A DNA stretch of 64,000 bases, from positions 1-64,000 of the IMG/VR virus record IMGVR_UViG_3300024358_000009, one strand, 5' to 3'. The notes beneath the pieces were generated by a model. That model was given only the letters and a program-made list of their open reading frames with translations, searched no databases and was not told the origin of the DNA. The position numbers and the translations under genes were made by a program. The DNA is from a virus. This document shows, piece by piece, positions 55,151 to 63,365 of this stretch. Within the stretch, counting starts at the first letter, position 1, and every line of letters starts with the position of its first letter.

Positions 55151-56776
55151 ATGGAAGATTTTTATAAATTTGATTGTGGCTGTAAATGGCCAATACTTAA
55201 AAATTCTGAAAACGGCAAGATGCCAAAATTAAAAATAGATTTACAAAATCTACCAGATTGTGATTTAGCTTGGAAAATTTTTGCTAATGGTGACACAAAA
55301 GGCATTTTTCAATTAGAATCCCATCTTGGTAAACAATGGTCTAAAAAACTAAGACCCAAAAATATGGAGCATCTTTCTGCTCTTGGAGCACTTTTAAGGC
55401 CAGGTTGCCTTCGAGCATTAGACGAAGAAGGCGTTTCAATGACGGAGCATTATTGCAAAAGAGTAAATGGTTTTGAAAAAGTTCCAAGTTATCATGCGTC
55501 AGTAGATAATATCTTAAAACCTACATATGGTGCTTTAGTTTTTCAAGAACAGGCAATGCAAATTGCACAAGCTGTTGCAGGATTTAATCTGCAAGAGGCT
55601 GATGTTTTAAGAAAAGCAATTGGCAAGAAGAATACTCAAGAAATGGCCAATTGCAAAAAAATGTTTATTGATGGTGCTAAAAAAGCAGCTGTTATCTCTG
55701 ATGAACAAGCAGAGGAATTATTCGGTTGGATTCAAGCAAGCCAAAGATATTCGTTCAACAAAAGTCACAGTTCAGCGTACGGATATACAGGATATGACAC
55801 GGCTTATTTAAAAAGTCATTTTCCAGTATATTTCTTTACGAGTTGGCTTTATTACGCAAAAGACAAAGCTGATAGTTCACAAGAAGTTGCAGATCTTATA
55901 GACAATGCAAAACTTTATAACATAAATGTATATCCACCAGACATTAGGATGTTAAAGTCTAATTTTTATACTGACGGTGAATCTATATGGTTTGGCCTAT
56001 CTGATATTAAAGGTATAGGTACATCACAAATCAATAAACTTATTAACTGCTTTAACTCTCAGTCAGAAAAGATTGATAGTTGGATAAAATTTTTAATAAA
56101 TTGTTCTGATTCTATTTCTTCTACATCAGTATCTAAAATAATAGCAGTAGGCGGTTTTGATTGGACTGGTGAATACAGGCAAAAGTTAATAGCAGAATTA
56201 GAAACATGGAATCAATTAACTCAAAAAGAAAAAGAATGGATTAGAGAAAATTGCAAAGATTATAAAAATATAAAAGACTGTATACTTCTTCTTGCTAAAC
56301 CGAAAAAAGAAGGTGGTGGTTGCAGTAATAAAAATCGTGTTTCATTAGTTAACGATTTGTATAATATGTTAGAAAATCCACCAACTACTTATAATGATCC
56401 AGTCACTTGGAAAGTATGGGCAGAAAGAGAAAGTTTAGGCATAGCTCTGTCCTGTTCATTAACCGATGGTTCAGATAATCAATCTGCAAATACAACATGT
56501 AAGGAATTTTATTTTGGAAAAACTGGATTTATGGTATTGTCAGTTGAAATATTAGATGTTAAAGAAATAATTACTAAAAAAGGAAAAGATCCCGGTAGAA
56601 AAATGGCTAGATTAACAGTTTCTGATTCTAGCTGTAAAATAGATAATGCGATTATCTTTCCAGATGCTTATGAGCTATTTGTAGACAAAATTTTTGTAGG
56701 AAACACTGTTTTAATTCGTGTCGAGCGTGACAGAAAAACAGATGCTATGGTTCTCAAAGATATTAACCAACTGTAA
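55151..56776 (+). CDS. dnaE: DNA polymerase III alpha, C-terminal part (fingers, OB)
   Basis: Begins MEDFYKFDCGCKWPI, then TKGIFQLESHLGKQW as in DnaE AVFQLES, SALGALLRPG, VFQEQAMQIAQAVAGF, ADVLRKAIGKKN, RYSFNKSHSSAYGYTGYDTA and an OB-fold end (ARLTVSDSSCKIDNAIIFPD). It carries fingers, a helix-hairpin-helix region (FGLSDIKGIGTSQI) and OB domain. It lacks the PHP and catalytic acids, so it needs the gene at 52310. The CGC in its start may be a metal site or a junction relic. Confidence 0.94.
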   Translation: MEDFYKFDCGCKWPILKNSENGKMPKLKIDLQNLPDCDLAWKIFANGDTKGIFQLESHLGKQWSKKLRPKNMEHLSALGALLRPGCLRALDEEGVSMTEHYCKRVNGFEKVPSYHASVDNILKPTYGALVFQEQAMQIAQAVAGFNLQEADVLRKAIGKKNTQEMANCKKMFIDGAKKAAVISDEQAEELFGWIQASQRYSFNKSHSSAYGYTGYDTAYLKSHFPVYFFTSWLYYAKDKADSSQEVADLIDNAKLYNINVYPPDIRMLKSNFYTDGESIWFGLSDIKGIGTSQINKLINCFNSQSEKIDSWIKFLINCSDSISSTSVSKIIAVGGFDWTGEYRQKLIAELETWNQLTQKEKEWIRENCKDYKNIKDCILLLAKPKKEGGGCSNKNRVSLVNDLYNMLENPPTTYNDPVTWKVWAERESLGIALSCSLTDGSDNQSANTTCKEFYFGKTGFMVLSVEILDVKEIITKKGKDPGRKMARLTVSDSSCKIDNAIIFPDAYELFVDKIFVGNTVLIRVERDRKTDAMVLKDINQL

Positions 56777-56788
56777 GGAGTTTTTTAA

Positions 56789-57175
56789 ATGAATGAGTGT
56801 ATCTTTTTGGGTAATTTCGTTCGTGATCCAAGGCTTGTACAAACAAGTAATGGAGAAACGGTAGTTAATTTTACATTAGCTGTTAATCCTCCTTATAAGC
56901 GTGAAAAGGGAGATAAAAAGGGAACTGCATATATTGATTGTGAAGCATGGGAAAAAACAGCCGAATTAATTAATAAAAATTTTTCTAAAGGTTCAAGAAT
57001 TTTAGTACAGACATTTGCTAAGAGTGATTCTTGGAAAGATGAAACAACTGGAGCTAAAAGGAATAGAATTAAGTTTGTAGTAACAAGATTCCATTGGCCA
57101 GCACCAACAAGTCGTCAAGAACGAGAAGAAAAAGAAGAAGATGTTTTAGCAGAAACTAATTGGTATCCTGTTTAA
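56789..57175 (+). CDS. ssb: single-stranded DNA-binding protein
   Basis: OB-fold protein: MNECIFLGNFVRDPRLVQTS, ETVVNFTLAVNPP and YIDCEAWEKTAELINKNF follow bacterial SSB. 128 residues; the acidic C-terminal tip of typical SSB is replaced by EEKEEDVLAETNWYPV. It protects ssDNA for the polymerase. 12 bases after the polymerase second half. Confidence 0.93.
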   Translation: MNECIFLGNFVRDPRLVQTSNGETVVNFTLAVNPPYKREKGDKKGTAYIDCEAWEKTAELINKNFSKGSRILVQTFAKSDSWKDETTGAKRNRIKFVVTRFHWPAPTSRQEREEKEEDVLAETNWYPV

Positions 57176-57176
57176 A

Positions 57177-58736
57177 ATGAAAAAACATAAATTACTCCTT
57201 GTCAATGATAGCACATCCTTATCAACAGGATATTCTGTCTATGGCAAGGAGATTTTTTATAGACTTTTAAAAACTGATCAATTTGAATTAGCAGAACTTT
57301 CTAGTTATACAGATTCTATTGATCAATCTATACCTTGGAAAATATATCCAGCTGTTCCAGCTAATTTAGCAGATGAACAATTAAAAGATTTTATATCAGA
57401 TCATGAAAATTCATTTGGAAAATATGTTTTTGAAAATGTTCTTCTTGATTTTAAGCCAGATACAGTAATATCTTTCCGTGATCCTTGGATGGATTCTTTT
57501 ATATCAAATTCTCCATTGAGATCATACTATAACTGGATATATATGCCTCCAGTAGATGGAGTTGGACAAACAAAAGAATGGATTTCTTTATATTCTTGTG
57601 CAGACTATATTTTAACATATTCAAAATGGGCCAAAAACCTGTTGTCAAGTTATCCAAATATAAATGTTAATGCTATAGCACCACCTTCAGCAGATAATTG
57701 TTTTGTTCCTTTAGAAGATAAAAAACAGTTAAAAGTTGAATTTGGCATACCAGAAAATGCATTTATTATTGGCTCTGTAATGAGAAATCAAAAAAGAAAA
57801 CTTTTCCCAGATTTGATATTCTCATTTGCTAAACTGATAAGTTTATTGCCAATAGAAGTTTCTTCAAAAACATTTTTATACTTACATACTTCATATCCAG
57901 ATCTTGGATGGGATATACCAAGATTATTAATAGAGTCTGGAGTATCTAATAAAATTTTATTTACATACACATGTGATAGTTGTGGTTGCAATTTTCCATC
58001 TGTGTGGAAAGGAAACTGCATTTACTGCATTCAATGTAGAAATCAAAGTTGTTTTACAGCAGGAACAAAAAATGGTGTTTCAAAAGAACAGATGGCAAAA
58101 ATTTATGGAATATTTGATTGTTTAGTTCAATATTCAATATGCGAAGGTTTTGGAATGCCACAAGTTGAAGCTGCTTATTGTGGAGTTCCAGTATTTTCAG
58201 TTAATTATTCTGCTATGCAAGATATGCCAGAAACAATATTAGCTACTCCAATTAATTTTTCGCTTCAGATAGAATCCGAAACTCATAGAGGAATTGCAAA
58301 TCCAGATAAAAACGATTTAATCAATAAGCTTAAGGAACTAATATTAACTCCAGAATTTATTAGAGAAAATAAAAAATACGAAATAGCTTCTTTGGCCAGA
58401 GAATCATATGACTATAATGTTTCTGCGAATACTTGGATCAATGCTATATTTTCATTAAAATCTGCTAAATCTTGGAATTCAGAACAGATTATTCTTAATG
58501 AAGAAAAATTTGATTATACAAATTTAAATGACGGCGAGTTTTTAGAAAAAGCATTTGAAAAAATTATTAAAATAAAAAACAAAAATATTTATCAAGTAAA
58601 AGGATCTTTCAAAAAAAGACTGTTTAATAAATTTGAAAAAAATAGAACTGAAACTACCAGAGAAAGCATAATTACAACTTTAAATAATATAAGAAAATCT
58701 ATAAATCATTGGGAAGAAAAGAGAGTTTCTAAATGA
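57177..58736 (+). CDS. GT4 glycosyltransferase with zinc-finger insertion
   Basis: Starts LLLVNDSTSLSTGYSVYGKE, then a GT-B fold with IIGSVMRNQKRKLFPDLIFS. At residues 264-291 a CDSCGCNFPSVWKG/CIYCIQCRNQSC segment with seven Cys is inserted inside the donor domain. SICEGFGMPQVEAAYCGVPV resumes the family (E-x7-E). 519 residues, longer than the usual 360-400 because of the insert and a 90-residue C-terminal extension. Zinc fingers in this position are rare. Confidence 0.88.
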   Translation: MKKHKLLLVNDSTSLSTGYSVYGKEIFYRLLKTDQFELAELSSYTDSIDQSIPWKIYPAVPANLADEQLKDFISDHENSFGKYVFENVLLDFKPDTVISFRDPWMDSFISNSPLRSYYNWIYMPPVDGVGQTKEWISLYSCADYILTYSKWAKNLLSSYPNINVNAIAPPSADNCFVPLEDKKQLKVEFGIPENAFIIGSVMRNQKRKLFPDLIFSFAKLISLLPIEVSSKTFLYLHTSYPDLGWDIPRLLIESGVSNKILFTYTCDSCGCNFPSVWKGNCIYCIQCRNQSCFTAGTKNGVSKEQMAKIYGIFDCLVQYSICEGFGMPQVEAAYCGVPVFSVNYSAMQDMPETILATPINFSLQIESETHRGIANPDKNDLINKLKELILTPEFIRENKKYEIASLARESYDYNVSANTWINAIFSLKSAKSWNSEQIILNEEKFDYTNLNDGEFLEKAFEKIIKIKNKNIYQVKGSFKKRLFNKFEKNRTETTRESIITTLNNIRKSINHWEEKRVSK

Positions 58737-59860
58737 ATTTACTGTATATAAGTGATTATAGATCATTTAGTGGTTATGGAAAAGCTGCAATAGAATATAT
58801 CAGAAGTTTATCGACAACTGAATTCAATGTATTTTGTCGCCCATTAATATTCAACGCAATTGATTTAACAGAAATACCAGAAGATATAAAAAAAATAGAA
58901 GATAAAGAACCAAAAAACATAGATGTTGTTATTCAACACACAATACCCGCTCATATGCAGTATGCATCAAAATATTGCAATATAGGAATGTTTGCTTGGG
59001 AAACAGATAGTTTTGTGTGTTCTGGATGGAAAGATAATTTAAATTCAATGGATTCGGTATTTGTTTTTAACAGGCAAATGGTTGATGCGTGTAAAAAAAG
59101 TGGCGTTACCAAAGAATTAAAAGTAATTCCACATGCAACAAATACAGATAAATATTTTAAAAAATATAAAATCCCTAATTTTATGTCTGAAATAAAAACA
59201 AATGACAAATTTATTTTTTATACAATAGGAGAATTTAATAAAAGAAAAAACATGGCATCTCTTTTAATGTCATATTTTTTAGAGTTTGGCAAAGACGAAA
59301 ATGTATGCTTACTAATAAAGTCTAATTGTTCTCAGGAAGAATTTTTTACTTTTTGTGATCAAATTTCAAATTCTTTAAAATGTAAATACATACCAGAAGT
59401 TATTTTAATAAATGAAAAAATATCAGAAGATGAAATATGTTCAATACACTATTATTCAGATTGTTTTGTTCAAACATCGCATGGAGAAGCATGGTCTATT
59501 CCAGCTTTTGAAGCTATGTGTTTTGGAAAAACCCCAATCGTACCGGCTTCTTCGGGGTATTTAGATTATATGGATGATAGTTGTGGTTGGTTTATACCAG
59601 TAACAGAATCGCAAGTATTTTCTATGTTTAAGGATAGTCCTGGATTATATAGAGGGGATGAAATTTGGTGGCAAGTTGATATTTCAAAAACTAGACAACT
59701 AATGAGAGAGGCTTACTCAAATGAAAAAATCAGATTACAAAAAAGCGAAAATGGTATAGAAAAGTCTTTTAGTTTTTCCCATGCCGAAATAGGCAAATTA
59801 CTCTCAGAGAATATAAAATGGGCAATCGAAAGAAAATCGTTAAGTGGAAAGACTTTGTAA
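58733..59860 (+). CDS. GT4 family glycosyltransferase, 375 aa
   Basis: The start LLYISDYRSFSGYGKAAIEY, IFYTIGEFNKRKNMASLLMS and SDCFVQTSHGEAWSIPAFEA show a GT-B enzyme of the GT4 type. Translation coupled to the zinc-finger glycosyltransferase. It overlaps PhoH by 43 bases at its 3' end. Confidence 0.9.
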   Translation: MNLLYISDYRSFSGYGKAAIEYIRSLSTTEFNVFCRPLIFNAIDLTEIPEDIKKIEDKEPKNIDVVIQHTIPAHMQYASKYCNIGMFAWETDSFVCSGWKDNLNSMDSVFVFNRQMVDACKKSGVTKELKVIPHATNTDKYFKKYKIPNFMSEIKTNDKFIFYTIGEFNKRKNMASLLMSYFLEFGKDENVCLLIKSNCSQEEFFTFCDQISNSLKCKYIPEVILINEKISEDEICSIHYYSDCFVQTSHGEAWSIPAFEAMCFGKTPIVPASSGYLDYMDDSCGWFIPVTESQVFSMFKDSPGLYRGDEIWWQVDISKTRQLMREAYSNEKIRLQKSENGIEKSFSFSHAEIGKLLSENIKWAIERKSLSGKTL

Positions 59861-60552
59861 ATCAAGAGGAAAAAGAAAAACAAAAAGAAGAAAACTGGAA
59901 AGAAGAAAGAAACAAGGATGTTGCAAATAAAAAAAGAATAAAGCCAAAAACACCAAATCAAAGCATATTTTTTGATGCTATAAATCAATCTACTCTAACA
60001 ATTTGTACAGGGCCAGCCGGAACTGGAAAAAGTTATCTATCTTGTGGTGTTGCTATCGGTTATTTGCTGGATGGTAAAATAGATAAAATTATCGTAAGCA
60101 GACCAATAGTAGAATGCGGTGATGGACTAGGTTATTTACCTGGTGATATTGAGCAAAAAACAGATCCTTTTATGGTTCCTATATTTGATTCTTTTTCTGA
60201 CTTTATAAGTAAAGCAGAAATTAAAAAGTTAAAAGATGCTGGTGCTATAGAAGTTTGTCCATTAGAAACAATGAGAGGTAGAACTTTCCATAATTCTTTT
60301 ATAATTTTAGACGAAGCTCAAAACGCCACTAAGAAACAAGTAAAAATGTTTTTAACTAGACTTGGTTTAAATTCTAAAATGATTGTTTGTGGTGATAAAA
60401 GCCAAAGCGATTTACCTCATGCCGATGGAAATCCACTAGATTGGATTATTAAAAAACTAGAGCATCCAGAAATATCTAAAGTATATTTAACATCAGAGGA
60501 TGTTCAAAGACACGGACTTGTAAGATATATCGTAGAAAAAATTGGAGAATGA
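59818..60552 (+). CDS. phoH: PhoH-family ATPase
   Basis: CTGPAGTGKSYLSCGVAIGY (Walker A about residues 65-72), FHNSFIILDEAQNATKKQVK (Walker B) and MIVCGDKSQSDLPH are typical. 244 residues, a PhoH-like protein with a charged N-terminal extension. These occur in many phages, with a role in RNA or phosphate stress that is not settled. Confidence 0.92.
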   Translation: MGNRKKIVKWKDFVNQEEKEKQKEENWKEERNKDVANKKRIKPKTPNQSIFFDAINQSTLTICTGPAGTGKSYLSCGVAIGYLLDGKIDKIIVSRPIVECGDGLGYLPGDIEQKTDPFMVPIFDSFSDFISKAEIKKLKDAGAIEVCPLETMRGRTFHNSFIILDEAQNATKKQVKMFLTRLGLNSKMIVCGDKSQSDLPHADGNPLDWIIKKLEHPEISKVYLTSEDVQRHGLVRYIVEKIGE

Positions 60553-60553
60553 T

Positions 60554-60581
60554 TTGATTTAGATAAGACACTTGCTACAAT
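60554..60581 (+). promoter_or_regulatory. sigma70-like promoter
   Basis: TTGATT (60554-60559) and TACAAT (60576-60581) with 16 bases between, the -10 box preceded by a TGC that gives an extended -10 character. 21 bases before the ATG at 60603, in the largest gap of the right end. Same spacing as at 34412. Confidence 0.55.
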
Positions 60582-60602
60582 ATTTTAATTGTAGGAGTTC
60601 TT

Positions 60603-61436
60603 ATGCCAAATCAAATTAATAGTATATTATGGAAGTTGAGAGAAAATAAGAAAACTCTCAATATTGTTACTGAATTTTATGACGAAAAAACATTATTTGA
60701 TTTATCTAAAACTAATCATAATTTTTTTATACTTCCAAAAAATAATCAAAATGGATGGAATAATTTTTTCAGAAAAAAACCAGATAATATATCAGTATTA
60801 AAGAATTACGAAGAATGTTTTTTTAGTTTATCTGAATATGCTTTTGATGTTTTTTTGTCATTTACTGGAAAATGGGATTATTTATCACTGCATTTTGGAA
60901 TACCAAAAATAAAACCTTTGAAAACAATTGGAATAGATGAAGATCTTTTTTTGCCAAATGAGATTAAGAGTGAAGTGTTTTTATATGTAAATGGTAGTTC
61001 AAAAATAAATTTAGAAGATGTAAGATATATAACAAAAGGATTAAACTTTGTTAGTTTAGATGATAATAATAGAAGAAAATTTGAAGACTTATTAAATTTG
61101 TATAAGTCATCAATGGTTTATATAAATTTTTCAAAAACAAACAAACTTTCTCAATCAATGTTAGAAGCTATGTCCTGTGCTTGTTGTCCATTAGCATTTG
61201 ATAGCGAAGAAAATAGGAAAATAATAAAACATGGAGAAAATGGGTTTTTGTTTAACAGTAAAGAAGAAGCTAGGGTTATATGCGAAAAGTTACTTGTTTC
61301 AAAAGATTTTTTGAAATCTATATGTAATAATGCAAGAAAAACAATAGTTGAAAAATTTTCATTTTCATCTTTTATAAACGAATGGAATGATCATATTAAA
61401 AATTCATTGAATTTAAAATGGTGGGAAACTATATGA
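60603..61436 (+). CDS. glycosyltransferase, GT-B type, 277 aa
   Basis: The N-terminal half is divergent. SMVYINFSKTNKLSQSMLEA then MSCACCPLAFDSEEN and HGENGFLFNSKEEA match the donor-domain end of family 1/4 enzymes. Short at 277 residues. It has its own sigma70-like promoter and starts the last glycan operon. Confidence 0.75.
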   Translation: MPNQINSILWKLRENKKTLNIVTEFYDEKTLFDLSKTNHNFFILPKNNQNGWNNFFRKKPDNISVLKNYEECFFSLSEYAFDVFLSFTGKWDYLSLHFGIPKIKPLKTIGIDEDLFLPNEIKSEVFLYVNGSSKINLEDVRYITKGLNFVSLDDNNRRKFEDLLNLYKSSMVYINFSKTNKLSQSMLEAMSCACCPLAFDSEENRKIIKHGENGFLFNSKEEARVICEKLLVSKDFLKSICNNARKTIVEKFSFSSFINEWNDHIKNSLNLKWWETI

Positions 61437-61912
61437 AATTAAACTTGCTTATAAATCAAAAACATTTAGCTAAAGATGGATATTTAAATATAGATCCAAC
61501 TGCTTTACCAGAAGAAGCACCTTTAATAGTTGAAGGTAATCCAACCATTTTAGAAAAACATGTTGAAGATGGAGAAGCAGAAGAAATTATAGCAATAAAT
61601 GTTATTGATTATGTAGCTCATACAAAAGTATTTGATGTTTTGAAACAGTGGGCAGGAAAACTTGGTCATAAAGGTAAATTAATTGTAGGATTTACAGATA
61701 TATTTTCTGTTTCTAGAAGATTTTATATAGGACAAATTGACAAAAAAGAAATCGCAAATATTCTATATGGAAAATGTTTAGAGGGTTGGGATGTTAAAAA
61801 AGCATGTCTATCTATAGATGATATGAAACAAAAATTTTTAGAATGTGGATTAACTATTAAAAACATTAAATTTTTAGAACATTTTATTGTTATAGAAGGA
61901 GAAAGACCTTGA
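61433..61912 (+). CDS. methyltransferase-like Rossmann protein, 159 aa
   Basis: Starts at ATGA overlap. LNIDPTALPEEAPLIVEGNP, then EEIIAINVIDYVAHTKVFDV and LGHKGKLIVGFTDIF copy the back half of a class I methyltransferase, but motif I is missing. Perhaps an inactive or partner subunit. It lies among glycosyltransferases. Confidence 0.6.
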   Translation: MKLNLLINQKHLAKDGYLNIDPTALPEEAPLIVEGNPTILEKHVEDGEAEEIIAINVIDYVAHTKVFDVLKQWAGKLGHKGKLIVGFTDIFSVSRRFYIGQIDKKEIANILYGKCLEGWDVKKACLSIDDMKQKFLECGLTIKNIKFLEHFIVIEGERP

Positions 61913-62739
61913 GCGAAAATGACAAATTCATGGATACAGCTTGTAAATACTGTATCTTTTCAGAAAAACAAGGTAATTTACAAACAGGTTGTAAATATGG
62001 AAATTTAGAAAAATTTAAAAATGCCGGTTGTGAAATTATAGAAGCTGAAGATCAAGATGAACAGTTTTTTGTCATTAAAAATAGATTATGTATGGCTTTA
62101 AGAAGAAGTCCGTGGGGTGAATCTTTATCGGATGAAGAAAAGATAAACAAAGTTAGAAAAGATATAACTACCAGAATAACATGCATTTTGGTAGTTAAAG
62201 AAACAGAAAACAACATTGAAAACATTGTTAAAACTTTTAAATCTGCTATAGCACAAAAGATAAAGTTTCAAAATATACATTTTATTTTGGAAAAAAAATC
62301 TAGTATTAAAATTGGCTCATTAATGAATGCTATTAAACCTATTGAGTGCGATATTCAATGGTTTGTTAAACAAATGGTTCATGACGACTTTTCTTTTAAG
62401 GATGGAATAGATGAAATAGTTGAAAAAGAAAAGAGCGTATTTTCTGCTATATTCTTTTCTGGTTTTTCTATTCCAGAAGATTTTGTTCAATCTATAGATA
62501 AAAGCATTAATGATGATTTAAACAGATTTATTATGCTTAAACCATACAAAGAAAATGGGTTAGTTTTTCAAAACAAATCTTTTAAAATCTTTGGTGGAAA
62601 CAAAGACGCTATTAATGAAGAATTAAAAGTTAATTTTTCTTCGATTTTAGAAAAAGTTGATTTTATAGCAAAAGATCAAAATTTAACCAATTTGATTGGA
62701 GACATAGAATCAATATGTCATTCGATAAAACAAGCGTAG
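61909..62739 (+). CDS. Cys-rich N-terminal protein with GT-like body, 276 aa
   Basis: TTG start with GAAGGAG 6-8 bases upstream; an ATG at 61930 is the alternative. CKYCIFSEKQGNLQTGCKYG...GC...CMALRRSPWG looks like a metal site. The rest (ITCILVVKETENNIENIV, IFFSGFSIPEDFVQSID) resembles a GT-A fold without DxD. I cannot assign activity. Confidence 0.65.
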   Translation: MSENDKFMDTACKYCIFSEKQGNLQTGCKYGNLEKFKNAGCEIIEAEDQDEQFFVIKNRLCMALRRSPWGESLSDEEKINKVRKDITTRITCILVVKETENNIENIVKTFKSAIAQKIKFQNIHFILEKKSSIKIGSLMNAIKPIECDIQWFVKQMVHDDFSFKDGIDEIVEKEKSVFSAIFFSGFSIPEDFVQSIDKSINDDLNRFIMLKPYKENGLVFQNKSFKIFGGNKDAINEELKVNFSSILEKVDFIAKDQNLTNLIGDIESICHSIKQA

Positions 62740-63365
62740 GTATATTTGTGTGTTTGGAAGAACGATCTTTATTTATAAAAGATTTTATCAAAAGTTTGTC
62801 TCTAGCAGCAAATGATAACACTCATTTGCACATTGTAGATATAGATTCATCTTCTGATATAGATGAAAATATATTAGAGATGATTGGAGATATTCAATTT
62901 GAAGATACTAAAGAAGAATTTGTTTCATCGAAAGGTAAGCATGGAAAATTAAATATAACTTTAACAAAGATGTGCAAGCGTAAAAAAGATATAGTTAAAA
63001 ATTATTATTTTTACGAATACATGACTAACTATGATTTAATAGGATTTTTTGAATCAAATGTAGTTTTTTACCCAGAAATATTAAAAAAGGCAGCTTCTTT
63101 ATTAAATAATGACAGCTTTATTTTTGGTTCTTGTTATTTTGATAATGATGTTTTAACTAAAAGTAATTTCAGGTATACAAATTATCAAAAGTCTTTTACA
63201 GTAGACACTTGTATCAATACGAATTTTTTTATAAATAAACTAGCAGCAGAAAGTATAAAGCCAGTTGAGTTTTTTCAAAAACAAAAGAACCCAATTTCAA
63301 TAATCGGCGAAAACTTTCTTTGCTATAAATTTTATGAAAAAGGCTTTATGGTAAAAGAACAATGA
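62715..63365 (+). CDS. GT-A-like protein, 216 aa
   Basis: VGIFVCLEERSLFIKDFIKS, LIGFFESNVVFYPEILKKAA and SFIFGSCYFD suggest a GT-A fold with an ESN in place of DxD. CINTNFFINKLAAES is the acceptor region. Overlaps its neighbours by 25 and 4 bases. Possibly a divergent glycosyltransferase. Confidence 0.6.
   Translation: MSFDKTSVGIFVCLEERSLFIKDFIKSLSLAANDNTHLHIVDIDSSSDIDENILEMIGDIQFEDTKEEFVSSKGKHGKLNITLTKMCKRKKDIVKNYYFYEYMTNYDLIGFFESNVVFYPEILKKAASLLNNDSFIFGSCYFDNDVLTKSNFRYTNYQKSFTVDTCINTNFFINKLAAESIKPVEFFQKQKNPISIIGENFLCYKFYEKGFMVKEQ

Noticed and set aside
59713-59988. Minus-strand 91-codon hydrophobic frame opposite PhoH start
   Set aside because: Its Phe/Ile/Leu run is the antisense of the Lys/Glu-rich PhoH extension. 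There is no ribosome site.
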